A DNA stretch of 64,000 nt from Neisseria animalis (GCF_900636515.1 NZ_LR134287.1:930001-994000); one strand, 5' to 3'. Numbered from the stretch's first letter, positions 29,111 to 38,865 are shown. Notes: a model not told the origin generated them from the sequence alone. A program made the numbers and translations.

Positions 29111-29650
29111 ATGTTTGAAAACCAAGACGAATGGGTCAGCAAAACCCGCATGAAAAAGCAGATGAACGATTTGCAGGATTTGGGCATGGCACTGACCAAG
29201 CTCTCGACCGATACCTTGAAAAAAATCGGTTTGTCCGAAGAATTGTTCGAAGCGGTGCAGACGTATAAAAAAATCACTTCCAACGGCGCACTCAAACGGC
29301 AGGCGCAATTTATCGGCCGTCTGATGCGCGACACCGATCCCGAGCCTATCGAGCAGTTTTTGGCCAAACTGCGCGGCGACAATGCGGCACACAATGCCTT
29401 TTTGCAACGGGTGGAGCAGGCGCGCGGACGACTGATTGCCGATGATGGCGCGCTGACCGCCTTTATCGCCGATTATCCCCTTGCCGACGCGGGTAAGCTG
29501 CGCACTTTAATCCGCAACACCCGCAAAGAGCAGGAGCAGGGCAAACCGCCGAAAAACTTCCGAGCCTTGTTTCAGGAAATCAAAGCCGTGATGGAAGACC
29601 AGCAGGACGGCGGCGATGAGGCGGACTTTGCGGAAGAGGGTGAGGAGTAA
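29111..29650 (+). CDS. darP: Ribosome-associated protein DarP (YjgA, DUF615)
   Basis: 179 residues, highly charged and helical, starting MFENQDEWVSKTRMKKQMN. The KTRMKKQMNDLQDLG opening, ALKRQAQFIGRLMR and the C-terminal KLRTLIRNTRKEQEQGKPPK are the DUF615 signature. In E. coli the protein associates with pre-50S particles and helps assembly of the peptidyl transferase centre. pmbA and darP genes are also neighbours in other proteobacteria. The acidic tail (EADFAEEGEE) is unusual but plausible. Confidence 0.93.
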   Translation: MFENQDEWVSKTRMKKQMNDLQDLGMALTKLSTDTLKKIGLSEELFEAVQTYKKITSNGALKRQAQFIGRLMRDTDPEPIEQFLAKLRGDNAAHNAFLQRVEQARGRLIADDGALTAFIADYPLADAGKLRTLIRNTRKEQEQGKPPKNFRALFQEIKAVMEDQQDGGDEADFAEEGEE

Positions 29651-29727
29651 GTCTTTTTGTTTTCAGACGGCCTTGTGATGAACAGATAGGCCGTCTGAAA
29701 AATACCCAATCGACAGGAGGCATGACC

Positions 29728-30438
29728 ATGAAAGCAATGAAAACTACCGCTGCGCTTGTAGCGGCAACGGTGTTGTTAAACGGCTGTACTTGGATGATGT
29801 GGGGGATGAACGACCCGTTTGGCGAGACCACGACTTTTCCGTTGGTTGGTAAAGACAATATCCACGCCTTCGGTACGGTTAAAGAAAGCACCGCCCAACT
29901 CGAGCGCGGCAGTTTGGTGATGATGGGCGGCAAATATTGGTTTATCGTCAATCCCGCCGATTCTGCCAAGCTGGTTGAAATTTTAAATATCAAGTTGGAC
30001 AAGCAGTTCCAAATGGTGCAGCATAATCCGCGTTACCGCTACGAAGCATTGCCCGTTACCCTGAAGAAAGCTGACAGCGCGGAATTTTCCAGCAATTTCT
30101 GCCTGCGCTACGATACCGAAAAAGCATCGGAAATCAAGCAATTGCAAGCTTTATCATTTAAAGAAACCAAAATTGACAAGCAAACCGCGTATGTACGCTG
30201 CATCGAAGCGGCAGGTAAATATTACAACGTGCCGCAGCAGATGAAAGCCGATTACCGCTTCGATCAAAGCGTACCGGTGGCAATCCGCTATGAAGTGACC
30301 ACCAAGCAAACCGATTACTACAAATTGACCAGTAACATCATCATGACCCCGCTGACTTTGGCGGGCGACGCGGCGGTGGCGGTAACCGCGATTGCTTTGT
30401 CACCGCTGAATCTGCTGGTAAAAGCCGTCGGTAACTAA
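29728..30438 (+). CDS. Hypothetical lipoprotein
   Basis: 236 residues from ATG 29728, seven bases after AGGAGG; the ATG at 29722 is too close. Signal peptide with lipobox LLNGC gives a lipidated Cys near residue 20, followed by a Trp/Met-rich stretch (TWMMWGMNDPFG). The body is soluble with Cys in NFCLRYDTE and VRCIEAA, which may form a disulphide. The C-terminus is hydrophobic (AAVAVTAIALSPLNLLVKAV), perhaps a second membrane contact. I do not recognise a family. Flanked by paired GCCGTCTGAA uptake sequences. Confidence 0.8.
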   Translation: MKAMKTTAALVAATVLLNGCTWMMWGMNDPFGETTTFPLVGKDNIHAFGTVKESTAQLERGSLVMMGGKYWFIVNPADSAKLVEILNIKLDKQFQMVQHNPRYRYEALPVTLKKADSAEFSSNFCLRYDTEKASEIKQLQALSFKETKIDKQTAYVRCIEAAGKYYNVPQQMKADYRFDQSVPVAIRYEVTTKQTDYYKLTSNIIMTPLTLAGDAAVAVTAIALSPLNLLVKAVGN

Positions 30439-30515
30439 CCTGTTGTTACTCACTTTTTCAGACGGCTTTATTACTTAATCAGGCCGTCTGAAAATCCTTT
30501 CAGAAAACCCAGAGT

Positions 30516-32249
30516 ATGTCAGTCAAAATCCAAACCCGCCCCGTCAACCAAACCGTTTGCGATACCTTAATCCACGCCGGTGCCGATCCTTTAATCGCCC
30601 GCCTGTGTGCCGCGCGTGACGTACAAAGCCCGCAGGAGTTGGACGACAAACTCACCGGCCTGCTTCCCTACCAAACGCTGACCAACTGCGAAGCCGCCGC
30701 CGCACGCCTGGCGGATGCGGTGGAGGGCGGTGAAAAAATCCTGATTGTCGCCGACTACGATGCCGACGGTGCAACCGCGTGCAGCGTGGGTATGGGCGGC
30801 TTGGGCGCAATGGGGGCGAAAGTGGATTTTCTTGTTCCCAACCGTTTCGAACACGGCTACGGCCTCACGCCGGAATTGTCCGAAATCGCAGCCGCCCAAG
30901 GCGTGAAGCTGCTGGTAACGGTGGATAACGGCATTGCCAGCCTGGCGGGCGTGGCGCGGGCGCAGGCTTTGGGATTGGACGTGGTGGTGACCGACCACCA
31001 CCTGCCCGCCGAACAAGTGCCCGATTGCATTATCGTCAACCCGAACCAGAAAGGCTGCGGTTTTGCCAGCAAGAATCTGGCAGGTGTGGGCGTGATTTTT
31101 TATGTATTGATGGCATTGCGGGCGGAATTGCGCCGGCGCGGCTATTTTTTGCGCCGCGCAGAAAAGCCGTTTTCAGACGGCATGGAACGGATTGCCGAGC
31201 CGAACCTGGCGGAATTTTTGGATTTGGTGGCACTGGGTACCGTGGCCGATGTGGTGCCGCTCGACCACAACAACCGCATTCTGGTGTCGCAGGGGCTGAA
31301 GCGGATGCGTTCGGGAAAAATGCGCCCGGGCATCCGCGCACTGTTTGAAGCAGCCCGGCGCGACTGGCGCAAGGCGCAGCCTTTCGATATGGGTTTCGCG
31401 CTGGGGCCGCGCATCAACGCGGCAGGGCGGCTTGACGACATGTCGGTCGGCATCGCCTGCCTGCTGGCGCAAAACGAAGCAGACGCGCAAATGCTGGCGG
31501 CGCAGCTGAATGATTTGAACACCGAGCGGCGCGAAATCGAGCAGTCTATGCTGCAAGACGCACTTGACAGTTTTCCCGACATCCTGCCCGCAGGCCGAAC
31601 CACGCTGGTGGCCTACCGCGACGATTTCCACCAAGGGGTGGTCGGCATTGTCGCCAGCCGCCTGAAAGACCGCTTCTACCGCCCGACCATTGTGTTTGCA
31701 CCCGCCGACAACGGCGAAGTGCGCGGCTCGGGGCGTTCGATTCCCAATCTGCACCTGCGCGACGCACTGGACTTGGTCAGCAAACGCCATCCCGATTTGA
31801 TTTTGAAATTCGGCGGTCATGCGATGGCCGCGGGTTTGAGCATATTGGAACAAAATATCCCCGCTTTTCAGACGGCCTTCGAAGCCGCCGTGCGCGACAT
31901 GGTGGGCGACGACGATTTGTCGCAGACCTTCGTTACCGACGGCAGTCTGCCCGCCGCCGAAATCACGCTGGAACAGGCGCAGAATCTGGCACGCCACGTA
32001 TGGGGGCAGGGTTTCGCACCGCCGAGCTTTACCGACAAATTCCATGTGGTGCGCCAGCAGTTTATGGGAGCGGAGGGCAAGCATAAAAAAGTATGGCTGC
32101 AAAAAGACGGTTATGAATTTGAGGCCATGTTTTGGCGTTGCAGCGAAGACCTTCCCGAATACATCCGCACCGTTTACCGCCCCGTTGCCAACGAGTGGCG
32201 CAATAATGTGGAATTGCAGCTTTATATCGATTATTGGGAAGCAGCGTAA
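30516..32249 (+). CDS. recJ: Single-stranded-DNA exonuclease RecJ
   Basis: 5'-3' ssDNA exonuclease for RecF-pathway recombination and repair. 577 residues. DHH-family motifs are intact: VADYDADGAT (motif I), VTVDNGIAS, VTDHHLPAE (motif III DHH), then the DHHA1 domain with GSGRSIPNLHLRDAL and FGGHAMAAG, and an OB-fold C-terminus. The ATG follows a GCCGTCTGAA pair. Single gene. Confidence 0.97.
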   Translation: MSVKIQTRPVNQTVCDTLIHAGADPLIARLCAARDVQSPQELDDKLTGLLPYQTLTNCEAAAARLADAVEGGEKILIVADYDADGATACSVGMGGLGAMGAKVDFLVPNRFEHGYGLTPELSEIAAAQGVKLLVTVDNGIASLAGVARAQALGLDVVVTDHHLPAEQVPDCIIVNPNQKGCGFASKNLAGVGVIFYVLMALRAELRRRGYFLRRAEKPFSDGMERIAEPNLAEFLDLVALGTVADVVPLDHNNRILVSQGLKRMRSGKMRPGIRALFEAARRDWRKAQPFDMGFALGPRINAAGRLDDMSVGIACLLAQNEADAQMLAAQLNDLNTERREIEQSMLQDALDSFPDILPAGRTTLVAYRDDFHQGVVGIVASRLKDRFYRPTIVFAPADNGEVRGSGRSIPNLHLRDALDLVSKRHPDLILKFGGHAMAAGLSILEQNIPAFQTAFEAAVRDMVGDDDLSQTFVTDGSLPAAEITLEQAQNLARHVWGQGFAPPSFTDKFHVVRQQFMGAEGKHKKVWLQKDGYEFEAMFWRCSEDLPEYIRTVYRPVANEWRNNVELQLYIDYWEAA

Positions 32250-32393
32250 AAGATTTATCAGGTGCAGGATTTGGGAAAATCCGTGTTGGCGCATTATCGG
32301 ATTGCCTCTTACGGATTTTCTGCCGCCGATTATTTAACCGTCTAAGCAGGCTGAGCGTTTTGCAGACGGCATTTGCAGAACAGAGGAAACACC

Positions 32394-33320
32394 ATGCAGC
32401 AAAAACCGCTTTTAGGCTTCTCCCTCGCGCTTTTAGCAACCGCTACTTTGGGTTCGCTGCCGATTGCGGCGCAGCAGGCACTGAAAGCGGTGGATGCGCC
32501 GACTTTGGTTTGGGCGCGCTTTGCAGTGGCGGCGGGAGCGGTGCTGGTACTGCTGGCAGCGGCGAAAAAATTACCCGGGCCGTCTGAATTTTCTTGGCGT
32601 ACCGCAGGCTTGATTTTGCTCGGCGTAGCCGGTATTTCCGGTAATTTCCTGTTGGTGGCGGAAGGACTGCATTATGTATCCCCGACCGTTACGCAGATAT
32701 TGTGGCAGCTTGCCCCGTTCGGCATGATTTTGGTCGGACTTTGGGTGTTCAAAGAGCAGTTCGGCCGCTGGCAGAAAATCGGACTGTTGTGTCTGCCGGT
32801 CGGATTGGTGATGTTTTTCAACGACAAATTCGGAGAGTTGTCGGATATGGGCAGCTATGCGCTGGGGGTGGCGTTGTGCGCGTTCGGCAGCCTGGTTTGG
32901 GTGTGCTACGGTGTGGCGCAGAAGCTGCTGTCGGAAAAATTCAATGCCCAGCAGATTTTGCTGCTGATTTATTTTTCGTGTGCGCTGGTATTGGCACCCG
33001 CGGCTGAACCGGAGCAGATTGCGCGGATTGATGATGTCTTCCTGATTGGCTGTTTCGTGTACTGCTGCCTGAATACGCTGATCGGCTACGGTGCTTACGG
33101 CGAGTCGCTCAACCATTGGGATGCCTCCAAAATCAGCGTGGTCACCACCATGATTCCGATTTTTACCATGCTGTTTTCCCATCTCGGCCATGCCGTTGCG
33201 CCGCAGGTTTTCGCCGCGCCGGATATGAATTTCTTAAGCTATCTCGGTGCGCTGGTGGTAGTGGGCAGCGCGGTGTCTGCGGCTGCGGGGGATAAGCTGT
33301 TTTCGCGGAAAAGCGGCTGA
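32394..33320 (+). CDS. EamA-family (DMT) transporter
   Basis: 308 residues, ten predicted membrane helices in two EamA repeats (about 8-140 and 155-300). Start 32394 follows CAGAGGAAACACC. Typical features are ATATLGSLPIAA and VWARFA in the first repeat, SPTVTQILWQLAPFGMILVG at the end of it, and GYGAYGESLNHWDASKISV in the second. Substrate unknown; family members export metabolites or amino acids. Single gene with an uptake sequence upstream. Confidence 0.9.
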   Translation: MQQKPLLGFSLALLATATLGSLPIAAQQALKAVDAPTLVWARFAVAAGAVLVLLAAAKKLPGPSEFSWRTAGLILLGVAGISGNFLLVAEGLHYVSPTVTQILWQLAPFGMILVGLWVFKEQFGRWQKIGLLCLPVGLVMFFNDKFGELSDMGSYALGVALCAFGSLVWVCYGVAQKLLSEKFNAQQILLLIYFSCALVLAPAAEPEQIARIDDVFLIGCFVYCCLNTLIGYGAYGESLNHWDASKISVVTTMIPIFTMLFSHLGHAVAPQVFAAPDMNFLSYLGALVVVGSAVSAAAGDKLFSRKSG

Positions 33321-33489
33321 ATGCCGTCTGCAAAAGCGGACATTTCCATATTAATGTAAAATCTTTGCGGCATTGGACTTAATGCCGACAATGCGGACGG
33401 ATTTTTGGTAGAATGTCGGTGTTGTTTGATTAACCTGTTTCAGACGGTGCTTCTGCAAGGCCGTCTGAACGATTAGGAGTATTCTTTAC

Positions 33490-34686
33490 ATGACTCAAAA
33501 ACTGATTTTGGTTTTGAACTGCGGCAGCTCGTCTTTGAAAGGTGCTGTTTTGGATAACGACAGCGGCGATGTATTGCTGAGCTGTCTGGCGGAAAAACTC
33601 GGTTTGCCCGATGCCTATATTACTTTCAAAGCCAATGGCGAGAAACACAAAGTCGAGCTGACTGCCAATCCGGATCATACCGGTGCGGTCGGTGCGATGC
33701 TGGAAGAGTTGAAAGCGCGCGGTTTGGAAAGCCAAATCGCCGCCATCGGCCACCGCGTGGTAAGCGGCGGCGAGGTGTACAGCGAATCGATTCTGATTAC
33801 CGAAGAAGTGATTGCCGGTATCGAGAAATGTATTCCGCTTGCTCCGCTGCACAATCCTGCCAACCTGCTGGGTATCCGCGCCGCGCAAGACATTTTCAAA
33901 GGTCTGCCGAACGTGGCTGTATTTGATACCGCGTTCCATCAAAGCATTCCGGAACACGCCTATACTTACGCTGTGCCGCGCGAATACTATCGCAAATTCG
34001 GTTTGCGCCGCTACGGTTTCCACGGCACAAGCTACCGTTTCGTGGCCGACGAAGCCGCCCGTTTCTTGGGCAAGGATAAAAACAGCCTGCGTATGGTGAT
34101 TGCCCACTTGGGTAACGGCGCGTCTATTTCGGCTGTGGCCAACGGTGTATGCCAAGACACCAGTATGGGTCTGACTCCGCTGGAAGGTCTGGTAATGGGT
34201 ACACGCAGCGGCGATGTCGATCCGAGCATTTTCTCGTTCTTGGCTGAAAACGCCAACATGAGCATTGCACAAGTAACCGATATGCTGAACAAAAAATCCG
34301 GTTTATTGGGCATTTCCGAATTGTCGAGCGACTGCCGTACCATTGAAGAAGAAGCGGCAAAAGGCCACGAAGGTGCGAAACTGGCGCTGGAAGTGTTTGT
34401 ATACCGCTTGGCCAAATACATCGGCAGCATGGCTGTAGCAGCAGGCGGCTTGGATACTCTGGTATTCACCGGCGGTATCGGTGAAAACTCCGACTTGATC
34501 CGCAGCAAAGTCATCGGCTATCTGGGCTTCTTGGGTCTGACCGAAGATGCGGCCGCCAATACAGCAGCGCGTTTCGGCAATGCCGGCGTGATTACGACTG
34601 CGGACAGCCGCGCACAAGCCTTGGTTATTCCGACCAATGAAGAGTTGATGATTGCCCATGATACTGCCCGCTTGAGCGGTCTGTAA
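33490..34686 (+). CDS. ackA: Acetate kinase
   Basis: Interconverts acetate + ATP and acetyl phosphate + ADP. 398 residues, normal length. LVLNCGSSSLKGAV is the N-terminal phosphate loop; GFHGTSYRFVADEA, AHLGNGASISAV, DTSMGLTPLEGL and VFTGGIGENSDLIR follow in order. The partner phosphotransacetylase gene is not adjacent. An uptake-sequence terminator closes the gene. Acetyl phosphate could in principle influence PhoB, encoded downstream; that is inference only. Confidence 0.97.
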   Translation: MTQKLILVLNCGSSSLKGAVLDNDSGDVLLSCLAEKLGLPDAYITFKANGEKHKVELTANPDHTGAVGAMLEELKARGLESQIAAIGHRVVSGGEVYSESILITEEVIAGIEKCIPLAPLHNPANLLGIRAAQDIFKGLPNVAVFDTAFHQSIPEHAYTYAVPREYYRKFGLRRYGFHGTSYRFVADEAARFLGKDKNSLRMVIAHLGNGASISAVANGVCQDTSMGLTPLEGLVMGTRSGDVDPSIFSFLAENANMSIAQVTDMLNKKSGLLGISELSSDCRTIEEEAAKGHEGAKLALEVFVYRLAKYIGSMAVAAGGLDTLVFTGGIGENSDLIRSKVIGYLGFLGLTEDAAANTAARFGNAGVITTADSRAQALVIPTNEELMIAHDTARLSGL

Positions 34687-34700
34687 TCTGCAATACGCTG

Positions 34701-34746
34701 AAAGCCGTCTGCAAAACGCGATACTGCCGTTTTGCAGACGGCTTTG
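34701..34746 (+). terminator. Terminator of ackA (inverted uptake sequences)
   Basis: AAAGCCGTCTGCAAAACG faces CGTTTTGCAGACGGCTTT, 15 bp past the ackA stop. Confidence 0.85.
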
Positions 34747-34766
34747 TTATGCCTGAAATTCCCGGT

Positions 34767-34784
34767 TTGTCAAAATCCTGTCAT
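34767..34784 (+). promoter_or_regulatory. Predicted Pho box upstream of phoU
   Basis: TTGTCAAAATCCTGTCAT fits the PhoB direct repeat CTGTCAT-4-CTGTCAT: the second half is perfect and the first has two mismatches (12 of 14). It lies 47 bp before the phoU start codon, so phoU likely has its own PhoB-activated promoter. Confidence 0.7.
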
Positions 34785-34831
34785 CAAGATTTGATATGGT
34801 GAGGCTTCAGTGTATTTTTGGAGCAAAAATT

Positions 34832-35527
34832 ATGGCGGAACACATTTCCTCGCATTTCCATCAGGAGTTGGAACAGGTGCGGACTGATGTTTTGGGTATG
34901 GGCGGTTTGGTCGAGCAACAGCTGGTGCGGACCTTGGAGGCATTGGGCGGCGGCAATCGGGAAGTATTGGCGCAGATTGTGCAAAACGATGAAACCATCA
35001 ATGCGTTGTCGGTTGCCGTGGACGACGACTGCCAAACGATTTTGGTGCGCCGCCAGCCGACAGCCGGCGATTTGCGGCTGGTGTTGGCCGTCAGCCGCAT
35101 GATTACCGATTTGGAGCGGATGGGTGATGAAATTAAAAAAATCGCACAGCACGCCGCCAATCTGATGGTGCGGAACAATGTCGGCTTCCCGCAGCTTTAC
35201 GATACGGCACGGTTGTTGGAAATGACCGCACCGATGTTGAAGGCCGCGCTGGACGCATTCGCCCGGCTTGATGCACAGGAAATATTGCGGTTGAACGAAT
35301 CGGACAAGTTGTTGGATTTGGCATACCGCAACCAGTCGCGTACTTTGCTGACTTATATGATGGAAGATCCGCACTTTATCGGTACGGGCATGGAGCTGAT
35401 GCTGATGAATAAAGCAGCAGAGCGTATCGGCGACCATGCGAAAAATATCGGCGAACATATTGTCTATCTGGTGCGCGGAATCGATGTGCGCCATATGTCG
35501 TATGAAGAGATGGAAAAAGGCATCTGA
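34832..35527 (+). CDS. phoU: Phosphate transport regulator PhoU
   Basis: 231 residues, two tandem PhoU helical domains (about 15-105 and 120-215). Starts MAEHISSHFHQELEQVRTD. DLRLVLAVSRMITDLERMGDE is cut here to the typical core RMITDLERMGDEIKKIA, and AERIGDHAKNIGEHIVYLV is the second-domain signature. PhoU connects the Pst transporter with the PhoR kinase and lowers PhoR signalling when phosphate is plentiful. Unusually it is not behind pstB but converges on the phoR-phoB-pst operon from the other side. Confidence 0.95.
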   Translation: MAEHISSHFHQELEQVRTDVLGMGGLVEQQLVRTLEALGGGNREVLAQIVQNDETINALSVAVDDDCQTILVRRQPTAGDLRLVLAVSRMITDLERMGDEIKKIAQHAANLMVRNNVGFPQLYDTARLLEMTAPMLKAALDAFARLDAQEILRLNESDKLLDLAYRNQSRTLLTYMMEDPHFIGTGMELMLMNKAAERIGDHAKNIGEHIVYLVRGIDVRHMSYEEMEKGI

Positions 35528-35545
35528 AACGGATTTCATCAAACA

Positions 35546-35586
35546 AAGGCCGTCTGCAAAATCGACATTTGCAGACGGCCTTTTTC
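35546..35586 (+). terminator. Terminator of phoU (inverted uptake sequences)
   Basis: AAAGGCCGTCTGCAAA faces TTTGCAGACGGCCTTTTT, 19 bp past the phoU stop. Confidence 0.85.
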
Positions 35587-35713
35587 CGTTTTCGGAAGAT
35601 TTGCATGAAGCGGAGCGTTGGTTGGATTTCGGGCAATCCCCGACAGGTGCGGCAAGCAGGCAGATAACGCGAAGTACCGTGATTTGACACAGAATTACGG
35701 CATGGTTGCGTTT

Positions 35714-35820
35714 TATAGTCATTTAAAATAAGAATGATACAGCGTTGCTTTGCCTTGCCGTACTATGTGTACTGTCTGCGGCTTCGCTGCCTTGTCTCAT
35801 TCTTATTTTATTCGACTATA
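35714..35820 (-). repeat. Correia-like repeat, copy 8
   Basis: 107-bp consensus copy in reverse orientation, in the gap between the convergent phoU and phoR genes. Confidence 0.9.
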
Positions 35821-35977
35821 CTTAAAAAGGTTTGGCTAAATTGCTGAAGCAGTCGTCTGCCGCCTCGTGTTATCCGTATTGTCTGCGGCGTGGCTGACCG
35901 GTTTTATTTTGTATGATTTCAACGATACCGCCTGATTGTTATTCGGTATGGATAAGTATGGAAACGAAATTCTTGCG
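35821..35977. other. Remainder of the phoU-phoR convergent gap
   Basis: 157 bp after repeat copy 8. No credible gene, uptake sequence or terminator seen. The 127 bp between the phoU terminator and the repeat (35587-35713) are equally featureless. Confidence 0.4.
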
Positions 35978-37267
35978 TTATTCTGCCGGCGTAAACAAAA
36001 CTGAAAATTCGCTGCCCCGACCGACTTCGCTGCTGATTTCCAGCTTGGTTTGATGGACGGCCAAGGCGTGTTTGGCAATGGCGAGACCAAGCCCCGTGCC
36101 GCCGCTTTGCCGTGAGCGGCCGGTATCGGCACGGTAGAAGCGTTCGGTCAGATGGGGGAGGTGTTCGGCAGCAATGCCGCAGCCGTTGTCGGTTACGCTG
36201 AAGCGGACATGGCGTGCGCCTTCGCGAATCAGGCGGATTCGGATATGTCCGTTTTCAGGGGTGTAGCGGACGGCATTGAATGCGAGATTGCTCAAGGCGC
36301 TGTATAAAACGGTTTGAATACCGTCGATGTATATTTCGGGCGTGATTTCGTCTTCAATGTGGTGCTTGCCGTCCGAAAGCGTGCGGGTATCGCTGCTGAT
36401 TTGCCGGGCAAGCAGGCTGAGGTTCACGCGGGTTTTGTCCTGCTGCTGGTGACCGCTTTCGAGTTTGGAAAGGGTCAGCAGGTCGTCGAGAATATTTTGC
36501 ATCCGACTGCTTTCTTTCTGCATCAGGGCGAGAAACGATGTGCGCTGGGATTCGGGCATATCGGGCATATCGTGCAGGGTTTCCAGAAAACCGCTGATTA
36601 CGGTCAGCGGCGTACGCAGTTCGTGCGAAACATTGGCAACAAAATGGGTTTTGCTGGTTTGGTATTGCTCAAGCGTGCTGATGTCTTGGCTGATGAGTAT
36701 CTGAGTATTTTTCTCGAAAGGCGCGCGCGTAACCAGCAGGGTGCGGGGAATCGGGTGTTGTTGGGGAATGGACAGGCGGATTTGATGGTTTGCCGACTGC
36801 GCCATAAAGTCGTGAAACTCGGGCAAGCGGATAAGGTTGGTCAGAATGCTGTCTTTGTCTTGGTGGCGGTTAAGGTTGAAGTGTTCGGCAGACAAACGGT
36901 TTTGCCATTCGATACGCATTTCTTTGTCGAGAATCATCACGCCGTTGGGCAGTGCTTCGGAGGCTCGGTTGAAACGGGTAAGCGCGCTGCTGAGCTTGCG
37001 CTTTTGTTTGCGGCGGTTGCGGCTTTGTTTGAGTAGGGTGGTAAAGACTTCGTCCCAAATACCGCCGGCATAGGGAATGTTTTCCGGTTCGGGGTTTTCC
37101 AGCCATTTCAGGAGCTTACACATTTGGCGGAAATGCAGCAGGGCTGTGATGACCAAAGCGGCAACGGCAGCCGCCAGTGCGCCGATTGTGCCGGCATAGG
37201 CGTAACCGGCGGTGGCGGAGAAGAGCGTGCCGAGCGCGGGGGGAATCAGATAAGTCAGCTTATTCAT
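35978..37267 (-). CDS. phoR: Phosphate regulon sensor kinase PhoR
   Basis: 429-residue membrane histidine kinase. Two N-terminal helices (about 7-27 and 30-46) with almost no periplasmic loop, as in E. coli PhoR. A PAS-like region (near 95-190) is followed by the HisKA box FVANVSHELRTPLTVISG with the phospho-accepting His, and by the ATPase N, G1 and G2 boxes NLAFNAVRYTPE, DNGCGIA and GGTGLGLAIAKHAL. Lies 48 bp behind phoB in the same operon and should phosphorylate it. Confidence 0.93.
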   Translation of the reverse strand: MNKLTYLIPPALGTLFSATAGYAYAGTIGALAAAVAALVITALLHFRQMCKLLKWLENPEPENIPYAGGIWDEVFTTLLKQSRNRRKQKRKLSSALTRFNRASEALPNGVMILDKEMRIEWQNRLSAEHFNLNRHQDKDSILTNLIRLPEFHDFMAQSANHQIRLSIPQQHPIPRTLLVTRAPFEKNTQILISQDISTLEQYQTSKTHFVANVSHELRTPLTVISGFLETLHDMPDMPESQRTSFLALMQKESSRMQNILDDLLTLSKLESGHQQQDKTRVNLSLLARQISSDTRTLSDGKHHIEDEITPEIYIDGIQTVLYSALSNLAFNAVRYTPENGHIRIRLIREGARHVRFSVTDNGCGIAAEHLPHLTERFYRADTGRSRQSGGTGLGLAIAKHALAVHQTKLEISSEVGRGSEFSVLFTPAE

Positions 37268-37315
37268 GTGTTTTTTAGGAAGTTTTTGCGGTTTTGCAGA
37301 CGGCTTCGGACACGG

Positions 37316-38005
37316 TTATTCCGAACCGAAACGGTAACCGCTGCCCCGGACGGTTTGTACGAGATGGGCAAGGTTGGCTTTATCCAAGCCTTGCCGCAGA
37401 CGGCGGATATGAACGTCAACAGTACGCTCTTCGATAAAGACGTGGTCGCCCCAGATAAAGTCTAAAAGCTGGCTGCGGCTGTACAGGCGGTCGGGGTGAG
37501 CCATGAAAAAGTGCAGGATTTTAAATTCTGTGGGGTTGAGGCTGAGCTCGATGCCGTCTGCAGTGGCGGCTTTGCGGTTTTCCGCATCGAGGCGGATACC
37601 ATGGCTTTCGATGATTTGACGGCTTTTTTGCGGCGCGGCACGACGCAGCAGGGCGTTGATGCGGGCAATCAGTTCGCGCGGGGAAAAGGGTTTGGTGATG
37701 TAGTCGTCGGCGCCGGAGTTGAGGCCGAGTTCTTTGTCGCTTTCTTCGCTGCGGGCGGTCAGCATAATCACCGGCAGGTTGCGGGTGCGGCTTTGTCCGC
37801 GGAGTGTGCGGATATAGTCTATGCCTGAGATGTCGGGCAGCATATAGTCCAACAGCACGAGATCGGGCAACTCGTTTTTCAGGAGCCGGTCTGCTTCTGC
37901 CGTATTTTCGGCGGTGGCGGTGCGGTAGCCGGCGGCTTCGAGGTTGAAGCGGATCAGTGTGGCAATCGACGGCTCGTCTTCGACTATCAGGATATAGGCA
38001 GACAT
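37316..38005 (-). CDS. phoB: Phosphate regulon response regulator PhoB
   Basis: 229-residue OmpR-family regulator. Receiver domain (1-120) with acidic Asp10, phospho-accepting Asp53 in LLDYMLPD and the conserved Lys in ITKPFSP. The C-terminal winged helix (about 130-227) includes LTP-type LNPTEFKILHFFMAHPDRLYSR (shown here to 20 residues: LNPTEFKILHFFMAHPDRLY) and RTVDVHIRRLRQGL. Expected targets are the Pho boxes at 42096-42113 (pstS) and 34767-34784 (phoU). Confidence 0.94.
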   Translation of the reverse strand: MSAYILIVEDEPSIATLIRFNLEAAGYRTATAENTAEADRLLKNELPDLVLLDYMLPDISGIDYIRTLRGQSRTRNLPVIMLTARSEESDKELGLNSGADDYITKPFSPRELIARINALLRRAAPQKSRQIIESHGIRLDAENRKAATADGIELSLNPTEFKILHFFMAHPDRLYSRSQLLDFIWGDHVFIEERTVDVHIRRLRQGLDKANLAHLVQTVRGSGYRFGSE

Positions 38006-38039
38006 GGGTTTCCTTTTTTATTCCGGCTGGGTGATGTTA

Positions 38040-38093
38040 TGCCGTCTGCAAATGCGGGCATACGGATAATAGGCATTTTGCAGACGGCCTTTG
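38040..38093. terminator. Inverted uptake sequences between phoB and pstB
   Basis: ATGCCGTCTGCAAATGC on the left faces ATTTTGCAGACGGCCTTT on the right. It lies inside the pst-phoB operon, so it may attenuate rather than end transcription into phoB-phoR. Confidence 0.55.
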
Positions 38094-38109
38094 GGGTTGG
38101 GTTGGCAGT

Positions 38110-38865
38110 TTAACCGAACTTTCCGGTGATGTAGTCTTCGGTTTCTTTTTTTTGCGGTTTGGTGAAAATGGTTTTGGTATCGCCGACTTCGACCAGCTCG
38201 CCCAGATACATATAGGCGGTGCGGTCGGATACGCGCGCGGCCTGCTGCATATTGTGGGTAACGATGGCGATGGTGTAGTCTTTTTTCAGCTCGGTGACCA
38301 ATTCTTCGATATAGGCGGTGGAAATCGGATCGAGTGCGGAAGTCGGCTCGTCCAGCAGCAATACATCGGGTTTGGTGGCGATGGCGCGGGCGATGCACAA
38401 ACGCTGCTGTTGGCCGCCTGAAAGCGAATTGCCGCTTTGCTTGAGTTTGTCTTTGACTTCGCTCCACAGTGCGGCTTTCTGCAATGCCCACTCGATACGG
38501 TCGTCCAGCTCGCTGCGGCTCGGTTTTTCGTACAACTTTACACCGAATGCGATGTTGTCGTAAACCGACATGGGAAACGGGGTGGGCTTTTGGAAGACCA
38601 TGCCGACTTTGGCGCGCAGTAAGTTCAAATCGACGTTTTTATCGAGAATGTTTTGCCCGTCCAGCAGGATTTCGCCTTCGCTGCGGTTGCCGGGATAGAG
38701 GTCGTGCATACGGTTGAGTGCGCGCAGCAGGGTGGACTTGCCGCAGCCGGAGGGGCCGATAAAGGCGGTAACTTGCTTTTCGGGAATCTCCAGATTGATG
38801 TTTTTCAAGGCATGGAACGAGCCGTAGTGGAAGTTGAAATGTTTGGTTGCGATTTTGGCAGTCAT
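38110..38865 (-). CDS. pstB: Phosphate ABC transporter ATPase PstB
   Basis: 251 residues. Walker [10 protein letters not shown] near 33-41, Q-loop, signature [16 protein letters not shown], Walker [13 protein letters not shown] and switch His in [13 protein letters not shown] are all intact. Cytoplasmic motor of the high-affinity phosphate importer PstSCAB. Nine bases separate it from pstA upstream. Confidence 0.97.
   Translation of the reverse strand: MTAKIATKHFNFHYGSFHALKNINLEIPEKQVTAFIGPSGCGKSTLLRALNRMHDLYPGNRSEGEILLDGQNILDKNVDLNLLRAKVGMVFQKPTPFPMSVYDNIAFGVKLYEKPSRSELDDRIEWALQKAALWSEVKDKLKQSGNSLSGGQQQRLCIARAIATKPDVLLLDEPTSALDPISTAYIEELVTELKKDYTIAIVTHNMQQAARVSDRTAYMYLGELVEVGDTKTIFTKPQKKETEDYITGKFG

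Noticed and set aside
32250..32393. Possible small gene between recJ and the EamA transporter
   Set aside because: The frame there lacks a ribosome site, overlaps the recJ end in another frame and shows no conserved features.
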